Positions 10,273-22,030 of a DNA stretch of 64,000 nucleotides are shown in pieces. Every line of letters begins with the position of its first letter. Position 1 is the stretch's first letter. The notes beneath the pieces were generated by a model, which saw nothing but the letters and a program-made list of their open reading frames with translations, was not told the DNA's origin and made no database searches. Position numbers and translations under genes: made by a program. The DNA is from Ceratothoa steindachneri. Taxonomy: Eukaryota; Arthropoda; Malacostraca; Isopoda; Cymothoidae. The DNA lies in contig OZ018324.1 of the NCBI GenBank assembly GCA_963969495.1, positions 138,008,355 through 138,072,354 of the forward strand, in the 5' to 3' direction.

Positions 10273-13200
10273 TTTAATCCTGGACGATGACAGCGTTTCA
10301 CGAGATAAGAGCAGCACGGCCATTGTGATGATGGGTGTTCGGCAAAGTGCATGACTAAGATTATCTGTTCTAGAAATGTGGCATAATGGCGTTGTTGCAT
10401 TTTTAATGAGTTGGATAAGTGACAGTGGAATGTTGTCAGTATTGCGTATTAACAGTATAATTTTAAAACTCGGTACCCTGGAGCATGTTTTTCGAGTGTT
10501 TGATCACTAAGAATATACATAAATGCATTACTGAAAGTCGCCTATTAAGTTGTATGCTTGTGAAGGCTTGGTTGAAATTGTGTTACCTTGACATTTTCAA
10601 TATAAAAGTGTAGGACCGCTACGGCTCCTAGTTTCGATCAGAAAGATGCCTTTCTTATGTCTAATGCTCCCTAATAAGAGCCATGCCTCTAACAATGAAG
10701 CCCAGCTCGAATGTAGAATTTGAGAACGAGATGAATATTAAACTTTCCTTAACTTGTTCAAGGAAATTTTTAGGTATAACAACCTGAACGAAATCGTTTG
10801 TATATACCAAAGAGCAAATGCATATTAGTTTAATTTAGGTTCAGACCAATGTAGGAGTTTAATAAAGGTGGGTTAATGTAGAGCTAGACTTGAAGGTAAA
10901 ATTTTCAGGTTTTAAACCCTAAACACATTGCTTAGTCATGAAATATCATTCTTCAAGAGAATGATAATAACTTGTCTGCAAAGTTTGTTTCTTGGGGGTC
11001 ATTTGAGGAAATTAATGATATACCAGACATTTTTTTATCCATTCCATAAAGGTCACTGTAAGGTATGTACGATTAGATGTGGTACAATTTCGTTATTTCC
11101 TTGCTCGAGATCATGTTTTAAGAAACCCCCGATTTCTGTAGGGTAGTTTTAGAAAAGGAATAATGGGTAGCCTCTAGATAAGATAAGTTAAGAAAAAACG
11201 GGCAGAGAGTCGCGGCAGGTAAAGGGTAGAAAGTTGCGGTCATCTGAAGTAATAGTATTAGGGCGGCTTCTGGAGCTTGAAACAGTAGCCCCACTCTCTT
11301 GCTACCTCGGGAAGCCACAGGGTGAGTAGTTTCTTGACGTCCGAAGTAGGATTCGGTCACTTAATTAGGAACGCAATGAAAATAGTCGGGGGGTGGGAGA
11401 ATTCCGGCCATCTACTTCTGACCTAAAAGAGAATACAAAGGAAAACTGTTTTATATTTCGACACAGAAGGAGAAAGCTAAATGCCTTCATGATATTTCAC
11501 AAGATATATGAATTAACACAGAGCAGTTAGAGGAAAAAAGAAACTCACGAGGAGAAAGGTTGCGGTGAATCGAGATTGAGATTTTCAACTCTATGCAACA
11601 GGAAGCTCAACCTCGAGATGAGCCAGTTGGTTTGACATGGCGAGGGGGTAATTAAAAAGTAAAAGAAAAGGTTTACTGGGTCATTATTGACAGTCGTAAC
11701 GATCGTGAGCTCAAATTTCAATAGTACAACATGTCCGGGTATACGGCCGAGTATGTATGTACGTTTGTTCCGTACATAAATAACTCCGTTCCTTTTTTCT
11801 CTAAGAGATCTCTACTACTATTTATCTTTTGATTTGATTCGTAAATTTATATATCTATTGCCATATGCAGCGTTTCGACGATTTAATTAAACTACTACTA
11901 GAGCAAAAATATACTTTTAATTATATAAAAAATGAAATATTATAAACTTTAACTCTACTAAGGATATAATAAGAGGGTCTAAATAAAAATTACTACTACC
12001 AATGAATACTACGCGATGGTTGACGCAAAAATTTCCTTTAGTACGGAATGTTAATTAAAGAACATAATTAAATGGGAATCCTTTTACCTTTAAAAAAAGT
12101 GGCGTCAGACGGGGAATGACCTTGACCGAGAATCTCGTTGAGTTGGGGAGTGAGTCGATGTGAGGCGAGGGGCGTGTGTCGCAGACGAGAGGCTGACTGG
12201 AGAAAACAGATGACTTCGAGGTGAGTGAGGAAGGGCGAGTCAATGCTTCTTGACTTGACGATCTAAGCGAGGGAACAGTGGATGTATGATTATTCCAATC
12301 CTTAGGTTACACTTGTGGGGTTTCTCGATGATGAGAAAGGCCCAAGAGGTGAATCCTTTCTCGAGTGGAACTTCACTTTGGTATTTCTCAATGGTGAGGG
12401 ATATCTCTGGTTTTATTCGAAAACTGAGATAGGAGGTTTCTCTGACGATAGGAGTATGAGAGTGATTCTCTATACCGATGGTTTACTCTTCGATCTAACT
12501 TAAAGGAACAGCCTCAGGAGTAATTTCGTCCTCTTCTTAACTCCCGCTAGATTCCAATCTAATGCCCAGACTGACGCCGGTACTCGTCTTCTCTCGATCG
12601 CTAACTCGAATCTCCTCTTTTCTTTTTTCCAGATCGACGTATGTATACCTCAATTATCCTTTAGGGGGAAAAGGGGGGGATGAGTGCCCATGTTTAAGCG
12701 TCTCTCCTAGGGCATCATTTTTCAGCGTGGCGACCCTTAGCCCTAATGGTCTCTTCTGGTTTTCGTCGGAGAAAATGAAACTTTGTCTATTTGGCGAAAC
12801 TAGACCTAAACAATAGGAGGGGACAGTGAGCCTGTTCATGGATTTTTATTCGAAAGGCTATACTACCCTCCTTTGTTTATAGTAACGGGCTACGAAATAT
12901 GCTGATTATAAGGTTTCCTTGCGAGTGATATCGCGGATTGTTGTGCCATTGGGTCCAAAGGGAAAGGAGGGGGGGGGTAAATTATCGGCCCATATGCCAC
13001 GTAGCTGTTAACGCTGTGTACCCGAACTAGTACCTGTTTGGTCCTTGCGATATTGATTTTCTCACACAACACATGGAGCAGAGATAAGAGCCAGAACTTC
13101 CTGAAAAAGAGCCTCTCGAGTTCGAACTAAAGCTATAACGCTAGTCGATCCTGAAAGAGAGAGCGAGATGGCGTCATGTTTTTAATTTTAATTTACTCAA

Positions 13201-13490
13201 GCCTTATTTTAAAATTCCACCATGTTACTCTTAAATAAATACTCTTTTTTAATGTTTATACAATTATAAATTTGCTCAAACAGCTAATAAAATATATATA
13301 TATTTTTACGGTAAGGTATTTAGCGGCACTATGACGGCACAAGTATATTTTAAATATTAATACATAAATATTATTAAGCATGTACATTTTTCGCACAAAA
13401 AGAGATCAGAGGCAGGTTAAAATCTATCATTAGATATAGCAAAAGTGTAGCTTCAAGTATGTAGATATGTTTTTTAGTCGTGGGCGAGTC
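10273..13490. other. no gene recognised
   Basis: Mostly AT-rich non-coding DNA. Between about 12240 and 12860 the base composition rises and short motifs of the form TTTCTC..ATG..GAGAAA recur, giving local hairpins. Open frames there do not resemble known proteins. Confidence 0.45.
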
Positions 13491-14589
13491 TATTTACGGG
13501 CGACTCTATATCTCACCATGTCGGTCGATCGGTCGGTCGGTCCCGGTTTTGCTTTTTTTTGTTTTGGTAATAACATTGTAAATATTCGACCGATTCTAAG
13601 GAAATTTGAAACCCTTATGTTGTTGTACATTCTCTTCCGATTGATACAATGGCTAAGGTCCTCTTAAGGTTAGCCGGAGGATTATTTTTTGGCAATAACA
13701 ATAAATATTAATACATTCTCTTTCTAATGATATAATTACCAACGTCTTCCCAAGGTTACCCACGGAATATTTGGCAATAACACCATAACCTTTGAGCCAA
13801 TTCTAACGAAATTTGAAACACTTATGTAGTTTTTCATTCTCTTTCAAAGACTTAATTGCCAAAGCCGCTTAAGTTTAGCCGGAATTATTTGGTAATAATA
13901 TCATAACTATTCGGCCGATTTTAGAGAAATTTGAAACCTTCATGTTGTTTTACATTGCCTTTCAAATGATAAAATTGCCCTAGTCCTCATAAGGTTACCC
14001 CGGGAATTATTTGGCAATAACATTATAAATATTTATCCGATTCTAACTGTGAGGAATTAAAACGCAACGCCACCCAGAGGGCCAAGCGGACATATATATT
14101 AAAATCCCTCTTCAGAGAGAGCGAGAGAAAAGAACAAGAAATTCAGGTGCGTGAGAACGGTAGGCGTCTTATTAACAGTCAAACTGCCGAATGGCTTTAA
14201 TCTCCCCCCCCCCCGAGTGGGTAGTCGCCTCGAGCTGCACGTCCCAAGGACGCCGCAAAAGGCCATTAAGCAGCTCTAATAAGAAACTGGCCTAAGCAAA
14301 ATTGAGGAAGAAATCCATTTAACTGACGGTTTGAACAACTCGCTAGGCAAAACACCCAGTTAATCACCGAACTCAAAAGATCTGATTACCTACGAGATCA
14401 GGAGGCCCGCGGTTAGAGCGCCAAAGAGCGGCGTAAGATCAAAAGACCACCGAGGAGAAATAGTGGGACGGTTGTCGGTGCCTTTCATTGAGAAGCAGAC
14501 CTGTGCTCCGCAGTGTCACCCCTCCCTCCCTCCTTGCGCTCACCTCAGTGGAATTACTCTGTTCCACTTAGTTGGGGCCGTCCCCGGGC

Positions 14590-14597
14590 TATAAATA
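14590..14597 (+). promoter_or_regulatory. TATA box of the solo LTR
   Basis: TATAAATA lies 542 bases into the LTR after a GC-rich stretch (ggccgtccccgggc). Start would be expected near 14620-14628. It is the element's own U3 promoter by position. Confidence 0.6.
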
Positions 14598-15108
14598 AGC
14601 CCTGTAAGGAAGGAAAGAGATTATTCTGTTAGAGACGATATAAGACTAGATTTTTCTGATCAGTCCCTCGCCCTGTTCCGGACTAGACTTCTAAGATTTA
14701 GAAGTTCGTCTCGTTTTCTTATCGGTGCCATACCGATTCATCCCTCACAGACTTAGCAAGAGGTCTGGCTGGACAAAATTCGTAAGTTCCAAACAGGAAT
14801 TTCGTGAGTAAGATAAAAGAAGTTATCAGCTCACCCTTGAGGGACTCTCAAATCGAAATCTCAGTAATTTTGAAAGAAGAAGAATTGGTTCTCAAGTAAG
14901 TTCCCTTTAATTACTTTTGGGATCACTCCATATACCAAAACCCAGTTTGGTAACCCTGCGAAGTAGACGAGGGTAGAAGAAGAAATTGAGAGCTACAAAG
15001 AAGAGTACTCATTGAGCCACAGAGCACAACCCCTCTCTCCATCTTTTAGAATTATAACCGGATCGATAAAATCATAAGAAGTGATCGAAATCGGTTTCTA
15101 CTGTCACC

Positions 15109-15249
15109 ATGACAACCCCGCTCATTCCCCTGCATCGTAAGTCTCGAGCCTCCCGAAGATTCGTGGAAAAATCCAGTATAGCGACATCCGTCAACCCCTG
15201 TTCCGATCAAGGTCATGTAAGTCCGAATGACTATATATATTTGTTTTGA
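15109..15249 (+). CDS. small ORF in the solo LTR with an embedded splice donor
   Basis: ATG in good context (gtcaccATGa) opens a 46-residue frame with no recognised motif. A consensus donor, CAT|gtaagt, sits at 15217 inside it. In the complete element this may have been a first exon or leader peptide spliced to an internal frame. In a solo LTR it can only be vestigial or join to host sequence. Confidence 0.3.
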   Translation: MTTPLIPLHRKSRASRRFVEKSSIATSVNPCSDQGHVSPNDYIYLF

Positions 15250-16056
15250 TTAATTAGGATTTTCAAAACTGTCCCAAGCAAACTAAGGGATAAATAGTAT
15301 TTCGTGACTTCTGTCATATTTTAGTTAGATTAGAGGGCCTCCAAAAATTAGCTATCAGGCAATTAGATTGTTTACGTGGAGCCTACTATGTTTTGATCAG
15401 AGCTCTCGTCAGAAGTAGGCCAATATTCGAATCGTGCGAACCATCTTAAACTGAGAGAATTTCGTGTAAATATAAATATTTGAGTTAATTGAGGAATTAT
15501 TTCCCTTCCTAAATGGTGTCATACTGGCTCGCTAAAAGTCAGTAAATAAATAAATACTTTGACAAAAACAGCTATTGTATCGAAGTATATGTTAAACGGC
15601 CGACAGTTGAAGAATAATTCTCCGACAAAAGTTGAGTGACAATTCCTCGACACTAACAAAATTTGAAATACTTATGTTGTTTTACCCTCTCTTTCGAATT
15701 ATATAATTGCCAAGGTCCTCCCAAGGTTTGCCCGGGAATATTTTGGGGGGCAATAACATGATAACAATTCAGCCGATTCTAACAAAATTTGAAATTCTAA
15801 TGTTGTGTTACATTCTCTTTCGAATGATACAATTGCTAAAGTCCTTCGAAGGTTAGCCGAGGAATTATTTGGCAATAGTTCATAACTATTCGGCCGATTC
15901 TAACGAAATTAGAAAAACTTATGTTGTTTTACATTCTCATTCGAATGATATATTTACTAAGGTTCTCCCAAGGTTAGTCCGAGAATGATTGAAAGTTTTG
16001 TAGGTCTAAATCAGAATAAGTGAGAGCACGCGCCTTCTGGTCAGCAGACTTTGTTA

Positions 16057-17873
16057 TTATTTAAAGCACTTCTTGCCTCTTCCTTTCACCCTAAATAAGA
16101 ATTAGAGTGACAATTTCTGCGTTATTTAAATATAAGGAGAGTAGAATAAAGGTATTAGCTGCATTTCTAAGAAATATCTTAAGAAAATTTAACAAAACCT
16201 ATGGAAGCACTTAAATTACTGCAATATATTTATTTGTGGAAATTGCGGTAATTGTGACTATATGGATATCATCGGTGAAGCTACCCTGCTGGTTGACTTT
16301 ATATCCCTCCAATAAAATTTCCAACAAAAACTCGCTTTGCAAAATAAATATTCAACCAGAAAAATTTAAATTGTACAAATAGTTTATTCATTTGTTTAAT
16401 TTGCTTCTTCCTCTTTCTTCCTATCAACAAGCCTTCAACAATGATATATCTACATATAAAATGATTGCGAACGATACCAAATTTCACCAAGCATCACTAT
16501 CAATTCGAACGAGCTCAGTGGCAGGACCATTTTAGTTCTATCAACTTAGTTCGGTTCCATTAGAAATTGAAAAATTGCATCCCGAATATGTACCTTTTAA
16601 ATAATGTTGCAACCTTAAACATTTGTAGTAAAATTATTAGATACCACAAATAGTAGTTTGGTTGTAATTGAATAAAGTAATCAATAGTCACAGCTAAGTA
16701 TAAATGTGGTCGGATTTCTACAATAAATTAATAGGATTATTGGTCACGTAATTTTCCCTTTGATAATAAGGATTTATTATACCTCTAGTGAGAGCAAGCA
16801 AGTTTAGCAAGACGATGCGATGTCTATTTGCAACGGGAGGACAATATTTGATTAAGCGGTAGATATTGTATACAGCACTTGAAATTTCTACTTTTTTCAG
16901 ACTATCATTGTTTAGTCAGTTTAAATTGACAAGTAAAGCACAGCTAAAATAATTTCAAAATTACATTTATTGAACTCGCAGTCTATCCGTCATTTAGAGT
17001 TGCACTTTTCAAGCCATGTCTTAAAAAGTGTTGCAGCATTGAGATTGAAGTGAGCGAGAATCTCCATAACCTAGTTCGGATTTTAACATTAGATACTAGA
17101 CATTTACACTTAAAACTTTATTGCAATCCTACAGAAGCTGTCAAAATTCTTCCTCTGATTTTTTTTATTATAAACCTATCACAAGTGGAGAGGAAGGAAT
17201 GATTCTTCTTGTTATTCCTCCAGATGTGTTGTCGGTATAATCAAGATGACCATTCCAATATCGATTAAAAATATCCTTCTAATGTTGGGAGCGTGAATGT
17301 GCAGGCACGATTTCTCAATAGGGCACATTTCCCAATACCTCCCCGAAGAGTTACCGAATGAAATAGTCGGAGAGTCTCGGGAGCAATATAGAGATCACTT
17401 CCCATGGGATTTTGGGAGGGCTCAAGTTTTTACAGTCTTCATTAGCAGGTGCCATCTTTTTTTCTTGATGGAATTCAATGTAGACTGCAGCTACACTTTC
17501 AGTTCGCGTGTGGCTCCCTTGCTCGACGTAGTGATCCTCCTCAGGTTCGTCTTTCCGAGTGAAATTCTTCTGCTCTCGCGAGCTGGTCAAGGAGCGTTCA
17601 AAAAATAAAACAATGCGCTAATATATGAGAAAAGGAACGAGTCGAACGAGAATTTCCTGAAGAAATCTTGATTGACAATGTATCCAAAATTATCCTGTAA
17701 TTTATAAAGATAATACAGGGGATGTAATTGGTAATCTTATGGGTACGGAAGAGGAGCAATCATTTTTGAGCGATGGTAGTAGTATTTTTTATATAATTAC
17801 CTCCATGAAGGTTAGTAGAGGCATGAGTTGAATGGTTCGTTAAAAAAAATTGATGTTCCTGAAGGCAAATTGA
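16057..17873. other. no gene recognised
   Basis: AT-rich. The overlapping frames at 17297-17608 (+) and 17351-17590 (-) resemble nothing I know and have no clear splice context. Confidence 0.45.
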
Positions 17874-20003
17874 AGTACTAGCGTCAAGATCCCGAAGGTA
17901 AGGTCTGTTGCCAGTCAATTAAAGAAACTTGACTTGAGAAGAGCAGACTTTGCAAGACTTCGAGCTGGACTGACTGACGTGAGGCTAGAAGTGTGCGATG
18001 CCGTTGAAGACTCGTGGAATAGTTTCAAAACCACATTCATGAGTCTTCAATCGCGTTTCATCCCTCTGAAATGCCCCCGTCTGTCTTCTGTTCAACCTAA
18101 GTGGTTTAATCGAGAAATCGGCCAACTGCTTAGGGAGAAGAGAAATGTGTACCGGCAATCGAAGATCTCGGGTGACTTTGACGAATACCGGAGGCTAGCC
18201 AGGAGAGTGAAGTCCAGCATAAGGGCGGCTAAGCGGTCTGAGGAACTCCGAGTGGCAAGACTCTGTAAAGAGAATCCCAAGGAGTTTTTTGGATATGTGA
18301 ACAGCCGTAAACCAATCCGTCGAACGATTGGCCCTTTGAGGAATGAGGACGGGACATTAAAGCATTCAGATGCAGAAAATGCTAACCTCCTCAACGACTA
18401 CTTCTCTTCAGTGTTTACTGAAGAGTGTGGTCCCATTCCCCAGCCGACGGATTCCTACTCGGGGGAAAAGCTGGAGGCAATGGACTTCACCGAAGGAGAA
18501 ATAAAGAAAAAGATCGCTGACCTAAAGACGAATAAGTCCCCTGGACCAGACGGGTTTCTACCTAAAGTGTTGAAGGAAGTGTGCGATGAAGTATCACGAC
18601 ATCTGTGCGCTATCTTTAACATGTCAATCCGGACCGGATGCGTTCCTAGAGACTGGCGTGAGGCGGAGGTGACTCCTATCTTCAAGAAAGGAGACCGTAA
18701 CCAACCGTCGAACTACCGACCTATCAGTCTGACTTCGATAGTCGGTAAACTCATGGAAAGCATCATGGTGGACAAAGTGACGTCGTATTTAGAGTCAAAC
18801 CTGCTACTGAGGAGTTCCCAGCACAGCTTCCGAAGGCAACGGTCATGCCTGACGAACCTTGTGGAATTCTTTCACTTCGTTTTCAGTGAGCACGATCGGG
18901 ACAAGGCGGTGGATGTGGTCTACCTAGACTTTCAGAAAGCCTTTGATAAGGTACCACACCGCCGCCTTCTCCGGAAAGTGCGAGCGCTTGGCATAGACGG
19001 AAAGGTAGCCGGCTGGATCGAGAACTGGCTAAGTGGCAGACGGCAACGGGTGGTGGTAAATGGACAGTCTTCTGAGTGGGTGCCCGTTACTAGCGGGGTG
19101 CCTCAAGGTTCTGTCCTGGGACCACTACTATTCATCATCTACGTCAACGACATGGACGGTGACATGGTTGCCAAGATTTCCAAATTTGCCGACGATACCA
19201 AGCTTGGTATGAACGTTGCAAAGGATGGAAATACTGCCCGCCTGCAGGAAGATCTTTGGAAGATTGGGGAGTGGTCGGACACGTGGCAAATGCCTTTTAA
19301 CGTGGGCAAATGCAAAGTGATGCATATCGGCCACAGAAACCCCCAATCTCAGTATATCCTTAAGGGCACTGCTCTTGAATCGAGTGACACTGAGAAGGAC
19401 TTGGGTGTAACAATCACTAGTGATCTCAAGTTCTCGAAACAGTGCATTGAGGCGGAGAAAAAGGCCCAAAGGATGCTAGGCTATATTAAGCGCCAGTTTG
19501 GTTATCGGAACCAGGAGATTGTACTGTGCCTGTACAACTCACTTGTCCGACCGCACCTGGAGTATGCCGTACAATTTTGGAGTCCTTCATTGCGAAAGGA
19601 CATCGCGAGATTGGAACGCGTACAAGCCAGGGCAACCAAGCTGATTCCCTCTATCCGACATAAAAGTTATGAGGATAGACTAAGGGAATTAGATCTGTTC
19701 TCGCTGGAAACCCGTAGACTACGTGGTCAGCTCATCGAAGTTTTCAAAATACTTCGAGGGTTCGACAATGTTGACTACCGGGATATTTTCACACTGAGTG
19801 AGAACAGAACGCGCAATCACGGCTTCAAACTTGAACTGAAGCGTTACAACCGCAATCTGTGTGGAAATTTTTTCACATACAGTATCTGCGGTATGTGGAA
19901 CGCACTTCCAGTGGAAGTTGTCAACAGTGAATCTGTTGACCAGTTCAAGTCAAGACTAGACAAGGTCTTGAAAAGTGGCCGTTTAGGGACGCAAAACAAT
20001 TGA
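17874..20003 (+). CDS. LINE reverse transcriptase, CR1/Rex-like, 5'-truncated
   Basis: The frame is open from about 17874 (in-frame stop at 17871) to TGA at 20001-20003 with no interruption. No ATG opens it because the element is cut inside ORF2, after the endonuclease. It begins with the linker (WNSFKTTF, QPKWFNREI), followed by the RT blocks: NKSPGPDGF, NYRPISLTSIVGKLMESI, the first palm aspartate in YLDFQKAFDKVPH, SGVPQGSVLGPLLF, and catalytic KFADDTKLG. Then come KDLGVTI and the LEYAVQFWSPSL/LERVQARATKLIP thumb-like blocks and a C-terminal W-N-LP-V motif. These are signatures of the CR1/L2/Rex group. 5' truncation is the normal product of incomplete target-primed reverse transcription. 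A fully open RT indicates recent insertion. Confidence 0.9.
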   Translation, partial: STSVKIPKVRSVASQLKKLDLRRADFARLRAGLTDVRLEVCDAVEDSWNSFKTTFMSLQSRFIPLKCPRLSSVQPKWFNREIGQLLREKRNVYRQSKISGDFDEYRRLARRVKSSIRAAKRSEELRVARLCKENPKEFFGYVNSRKPIRRTIGPLRNEDGTLKHSDAENANLLNDYFSSVFTEECGPIPQPTDSYSGEKLEAMDFTEGEIKKKIADLKTNKSPGPDGFLPKVLKEVCDEVSRHLCAIFNMSIRTGCVPRDWREAEVTPIFKKGDRNQPSNYRPISLTSIVGKLMESIMVDKVTSYLESNLLLRSSQHSFRRQRSCLTNLVEFFHFVFSEHDRDKAVDVVYLDFQKAFDKVPHRRLLRKVRALGIDGKVAGWIENWLSGRRQRVVVNGQSSEWVPVTSGVPQGSVLGPLLFIIYVNDMDGDMVAKISKFADDTKLGMNVAKDGNTARLQEDLWKIGEWSDTWQMPFNVGKCKVMHIGHRNPQSQYILKGTALESSDTEKDLGVTITSDLKFSKQCIEAEKKAQRMLGYIKRQFGYRNQEIVLCLYNSLVRPHLEYAVQFWSPSLRKDIARLERVQARATKLIPSIRHKSYEDRLRELDLFSLETRRLRGQLIEVFKILRGFDNVDYRDIFTLSENRTRNHGFKLELKRYNRNLCGNFFTYSICGMWNALPVEVVNSESVDQFKSRLDKVLKSGRLGTQNN

Positions 20004-20127
20004 GCAGCCTTGTGCCCGCTCGATTGCTAGTCCAAAGGTACCCTCTTTGAATGGACCGTAAGGTTTCCTAGGGTACCTTCTTTCCTTGTTGTTACTCCTT
20101 GTTGTTACTCTGAGCAGCGCCGTAGGT
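20004..20127 (+). repeat. CR1-like LINE 3' UTR with terminal short repeat
   Basis: The short 3' UTR ends in two copies of a 13-bp unit (cttgttgttactc) near 20088-20117. CR1-group LINEs characteristically end in short tandem repeats rather than poly(A), which supports the family call. Confidence 0.65.
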
Positions 20128-20131
20128 TCTT

Positions 20132-21040
20132 TTGGATGAACCAAAATTTAGGTTAGCTAGTCTAAAATTATTAGAGAGATATGACGTTGATCGGGCTTAC
20201 CATGGAAGACACGCTCTCTGCTGGCTGATTTATTGTTGTCATATGGTAGAGAATTGCATGACTAGCTCTTCTTTTTCTTTGATCCCCGCGCGAATATTTT
20301 TTATTGCTCCGAAGAGTATATTCCTGCTGTTAATGTTATTGCTCTACCAAACGAACTCCTAGGTCGAGTTTTCACGCTTGGATTACCAGATTATTTGTAG
20401 CTTCCACAAAAACATATATTATTAGGTTCCTATGCCATGAAGCATATTCAATCGGTTATTGAGGCATTTAAAACTCCACATTTTCTATTTTGTAGTTGCA
20501 GTGATTCCTCGACAACTTCAATTCTTGAGATTCAGAAAACACAAAATAAGACACAGAGAACGATAATGTAATTTTACGTAAGTATTTTCAACACGATGTT
20601 TCGTGCTATCCGTGACGCGATGGCTGCTGAGAGCCGGAGGGATCTTGAGAGTGTCATCTGCTAGGTTTCTGGGCCTAAAGCGATTGCGGAAAATAAGCAC
20701 ACTGATGAGGGTGTTTTATTATTTTGGAAGGACTGGGCGACGAGCCCGACGTTTCGCTCTTCAACACAGGGACTACATGGCAGAAATGAGGTCAGGCCTT
20801 CGTGATGTGTGGCAAAGAAGACGGGAGACGACTGATAGGAATCATAAATTGCGTCGCGTAGACCACCCTTCCACCAATTTCACCAAAGGATGCAAGATAG
20901 CTTTTGTTGTATCTGAATCGGACATTCTTGCGGGAAAACAGCTATTTGATGTAGCGCTCTTCTGCTTATCAATACGACAACTACCTGGTCCCCATGACGG
21001 TCCGACGCATTCTTCTTCAGTTTCCCATTACATGTGATCT
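20132..21040 (+). pseudogene. Ty3/gypsy pol fragment (RNase H end and integrase C-terminus)
   Basis: At 20132-20270 the + strand reads as the end of a gypsy RNase H/tether: RLASLKLLERYDVD, then after a one-base shift ADLLLSYGRE, matching the ADALSR-type region. At 20700-21035 the frame matches an integrase C-terminal region (DYMAEMRSGLRDVWQRRRE, then FTKGCKIAFVV). It closes with a GPY/F-like LPGPHDGP segment. The integrase core between them is missing or unreadable. Directly abutting the CR1 end, it is a dead scrap. Confidence 0.6.
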
Positions 21041-22030
21041 TAATGCATGCTCCCTTGCCCGTCATCGTGACGAGCAGGGCCGCTAACCTTTAACCTTTCC
21101 ACTCGGGACGGTTCGTGTACCCCTGAACTTGGCATAATCGATTTTGTGAATGCTGGTGTCCTATCACTATATATGTATATTTATTGAGTGTTGTGTTTTA
21201 GTTTCAAGATCGGTCAAATGAAGAGGCTTCTTCGTCCCCCGCCTTGCTTGTCCTGAGGCCGAGCCATTTCATTTATTTGTTTGTTTGTCGTCGAATAATT
21301 TGTTTATACTTTGCATTTTTACCTTGTTAATTACTATGCTATCAGTTTCTTCCTTTAATATAGCATATTTTTAAGTTCATTATGTAGAAATGATAACATT
21401 CTGAAATTTTTTGGATCCTAGGGGCCTTTAACTTTAACGTTCCAAGGCAGTGAGAGATCATATAGCATTTATCTTCCATTCAACTTTTTCTTTTTTATTG
21501 TAATCGTAGCTACAAACAAGGTTAATAAATAGAGCTATGTGTCATGAAAAGGAGACCCGCATCAAAGAGCATGTTGGTGCCTATGGGCTGGGGACGAAGA
21601 AGCAAGTCAAAGGACAACCTTGACCGGTGAAGGGGGGGGGGGGGGTAAATCCTTCGAAATATACGATTGCGGTAAAAAGGTTTTCCCTTAACCATATTCT
21701 GAGCAGGCTTTCTGTAGCTCAACTCCTAAATCGGAAACTCCCTGCCCCCTGTACTTTTTCTCGAAGGCCCCTCTACGACTACTAAATAAGAGTCGTTTTC
21801 GGACAACTATTTTTCTTTTCAAACCCTGTTTCATTTCTTAGGGGTCTGACAAGACCCTTAAAAGGTTGGGATACCTTAGATAGTGACCTTTAAGTGTCAA
21901 TTGTACAAGGCGATCTCGCTTAGAGTAGCAAGGAGTAAAGGGTCCACTTGAACGTACCAGCCACTCTATTTGACCTACGAATACGTACCTTGATCGGGAC
22001 CACTATGCCTCCCCTCTCCCTACTTTCAGA
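21041..22030. other. no gene recognised
   Basis: Contains a G run at about 21632-21646 and TG/TA-rich stretches. Nothing coding or element-like is identified; part may be the 3' flank or LTR of the gypsy scrap. Confidence 0.4.

Larger units (their letters stand above)
14048..15652 (+). mobile_element. solo LTR, 1605 bp, with 5-bp target duplication
   Basis: The segment begins TGTGAGGAATT and ends AATTCCTCGACA, so it has TG...CA termini and near-matching inverted ends. It is flanked on both sides by ctaac (14043-14047 and 15653-15657). The host repeat continues across the insertion as if uncut. Inside lie a TATA box, a likely 5' leader and a short ATG frame, but no gag or pol. This is what recombination between the two LTRs of an LTR retrotransposon leaves behind. 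A 5-bp duplication fits Ty3/gypsy or BEL/Pao. It inserted after the repeat had spread. Confidence 0.85.
13495..16056 (+). repeat. composite ~120-bp-unit repeat, copy 2, split by a solo LTR
   Basis: It starts with cgactctatatctcac and a (CGGT)n stretch at 13520-13545. At least four degenerate units follow up to 14047, the run breaks for the 1605-bp insertion, then resumes at 15653 with about three more units. It ends with gtgagagcacgcg and cagcagactttgtt near 16020-16056, matching the end of copy 1. Unit spacing measured on the CCAAGGTCCTC box is about 120 bases, with one shorter unit near 13740. Confidence 0.7.
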
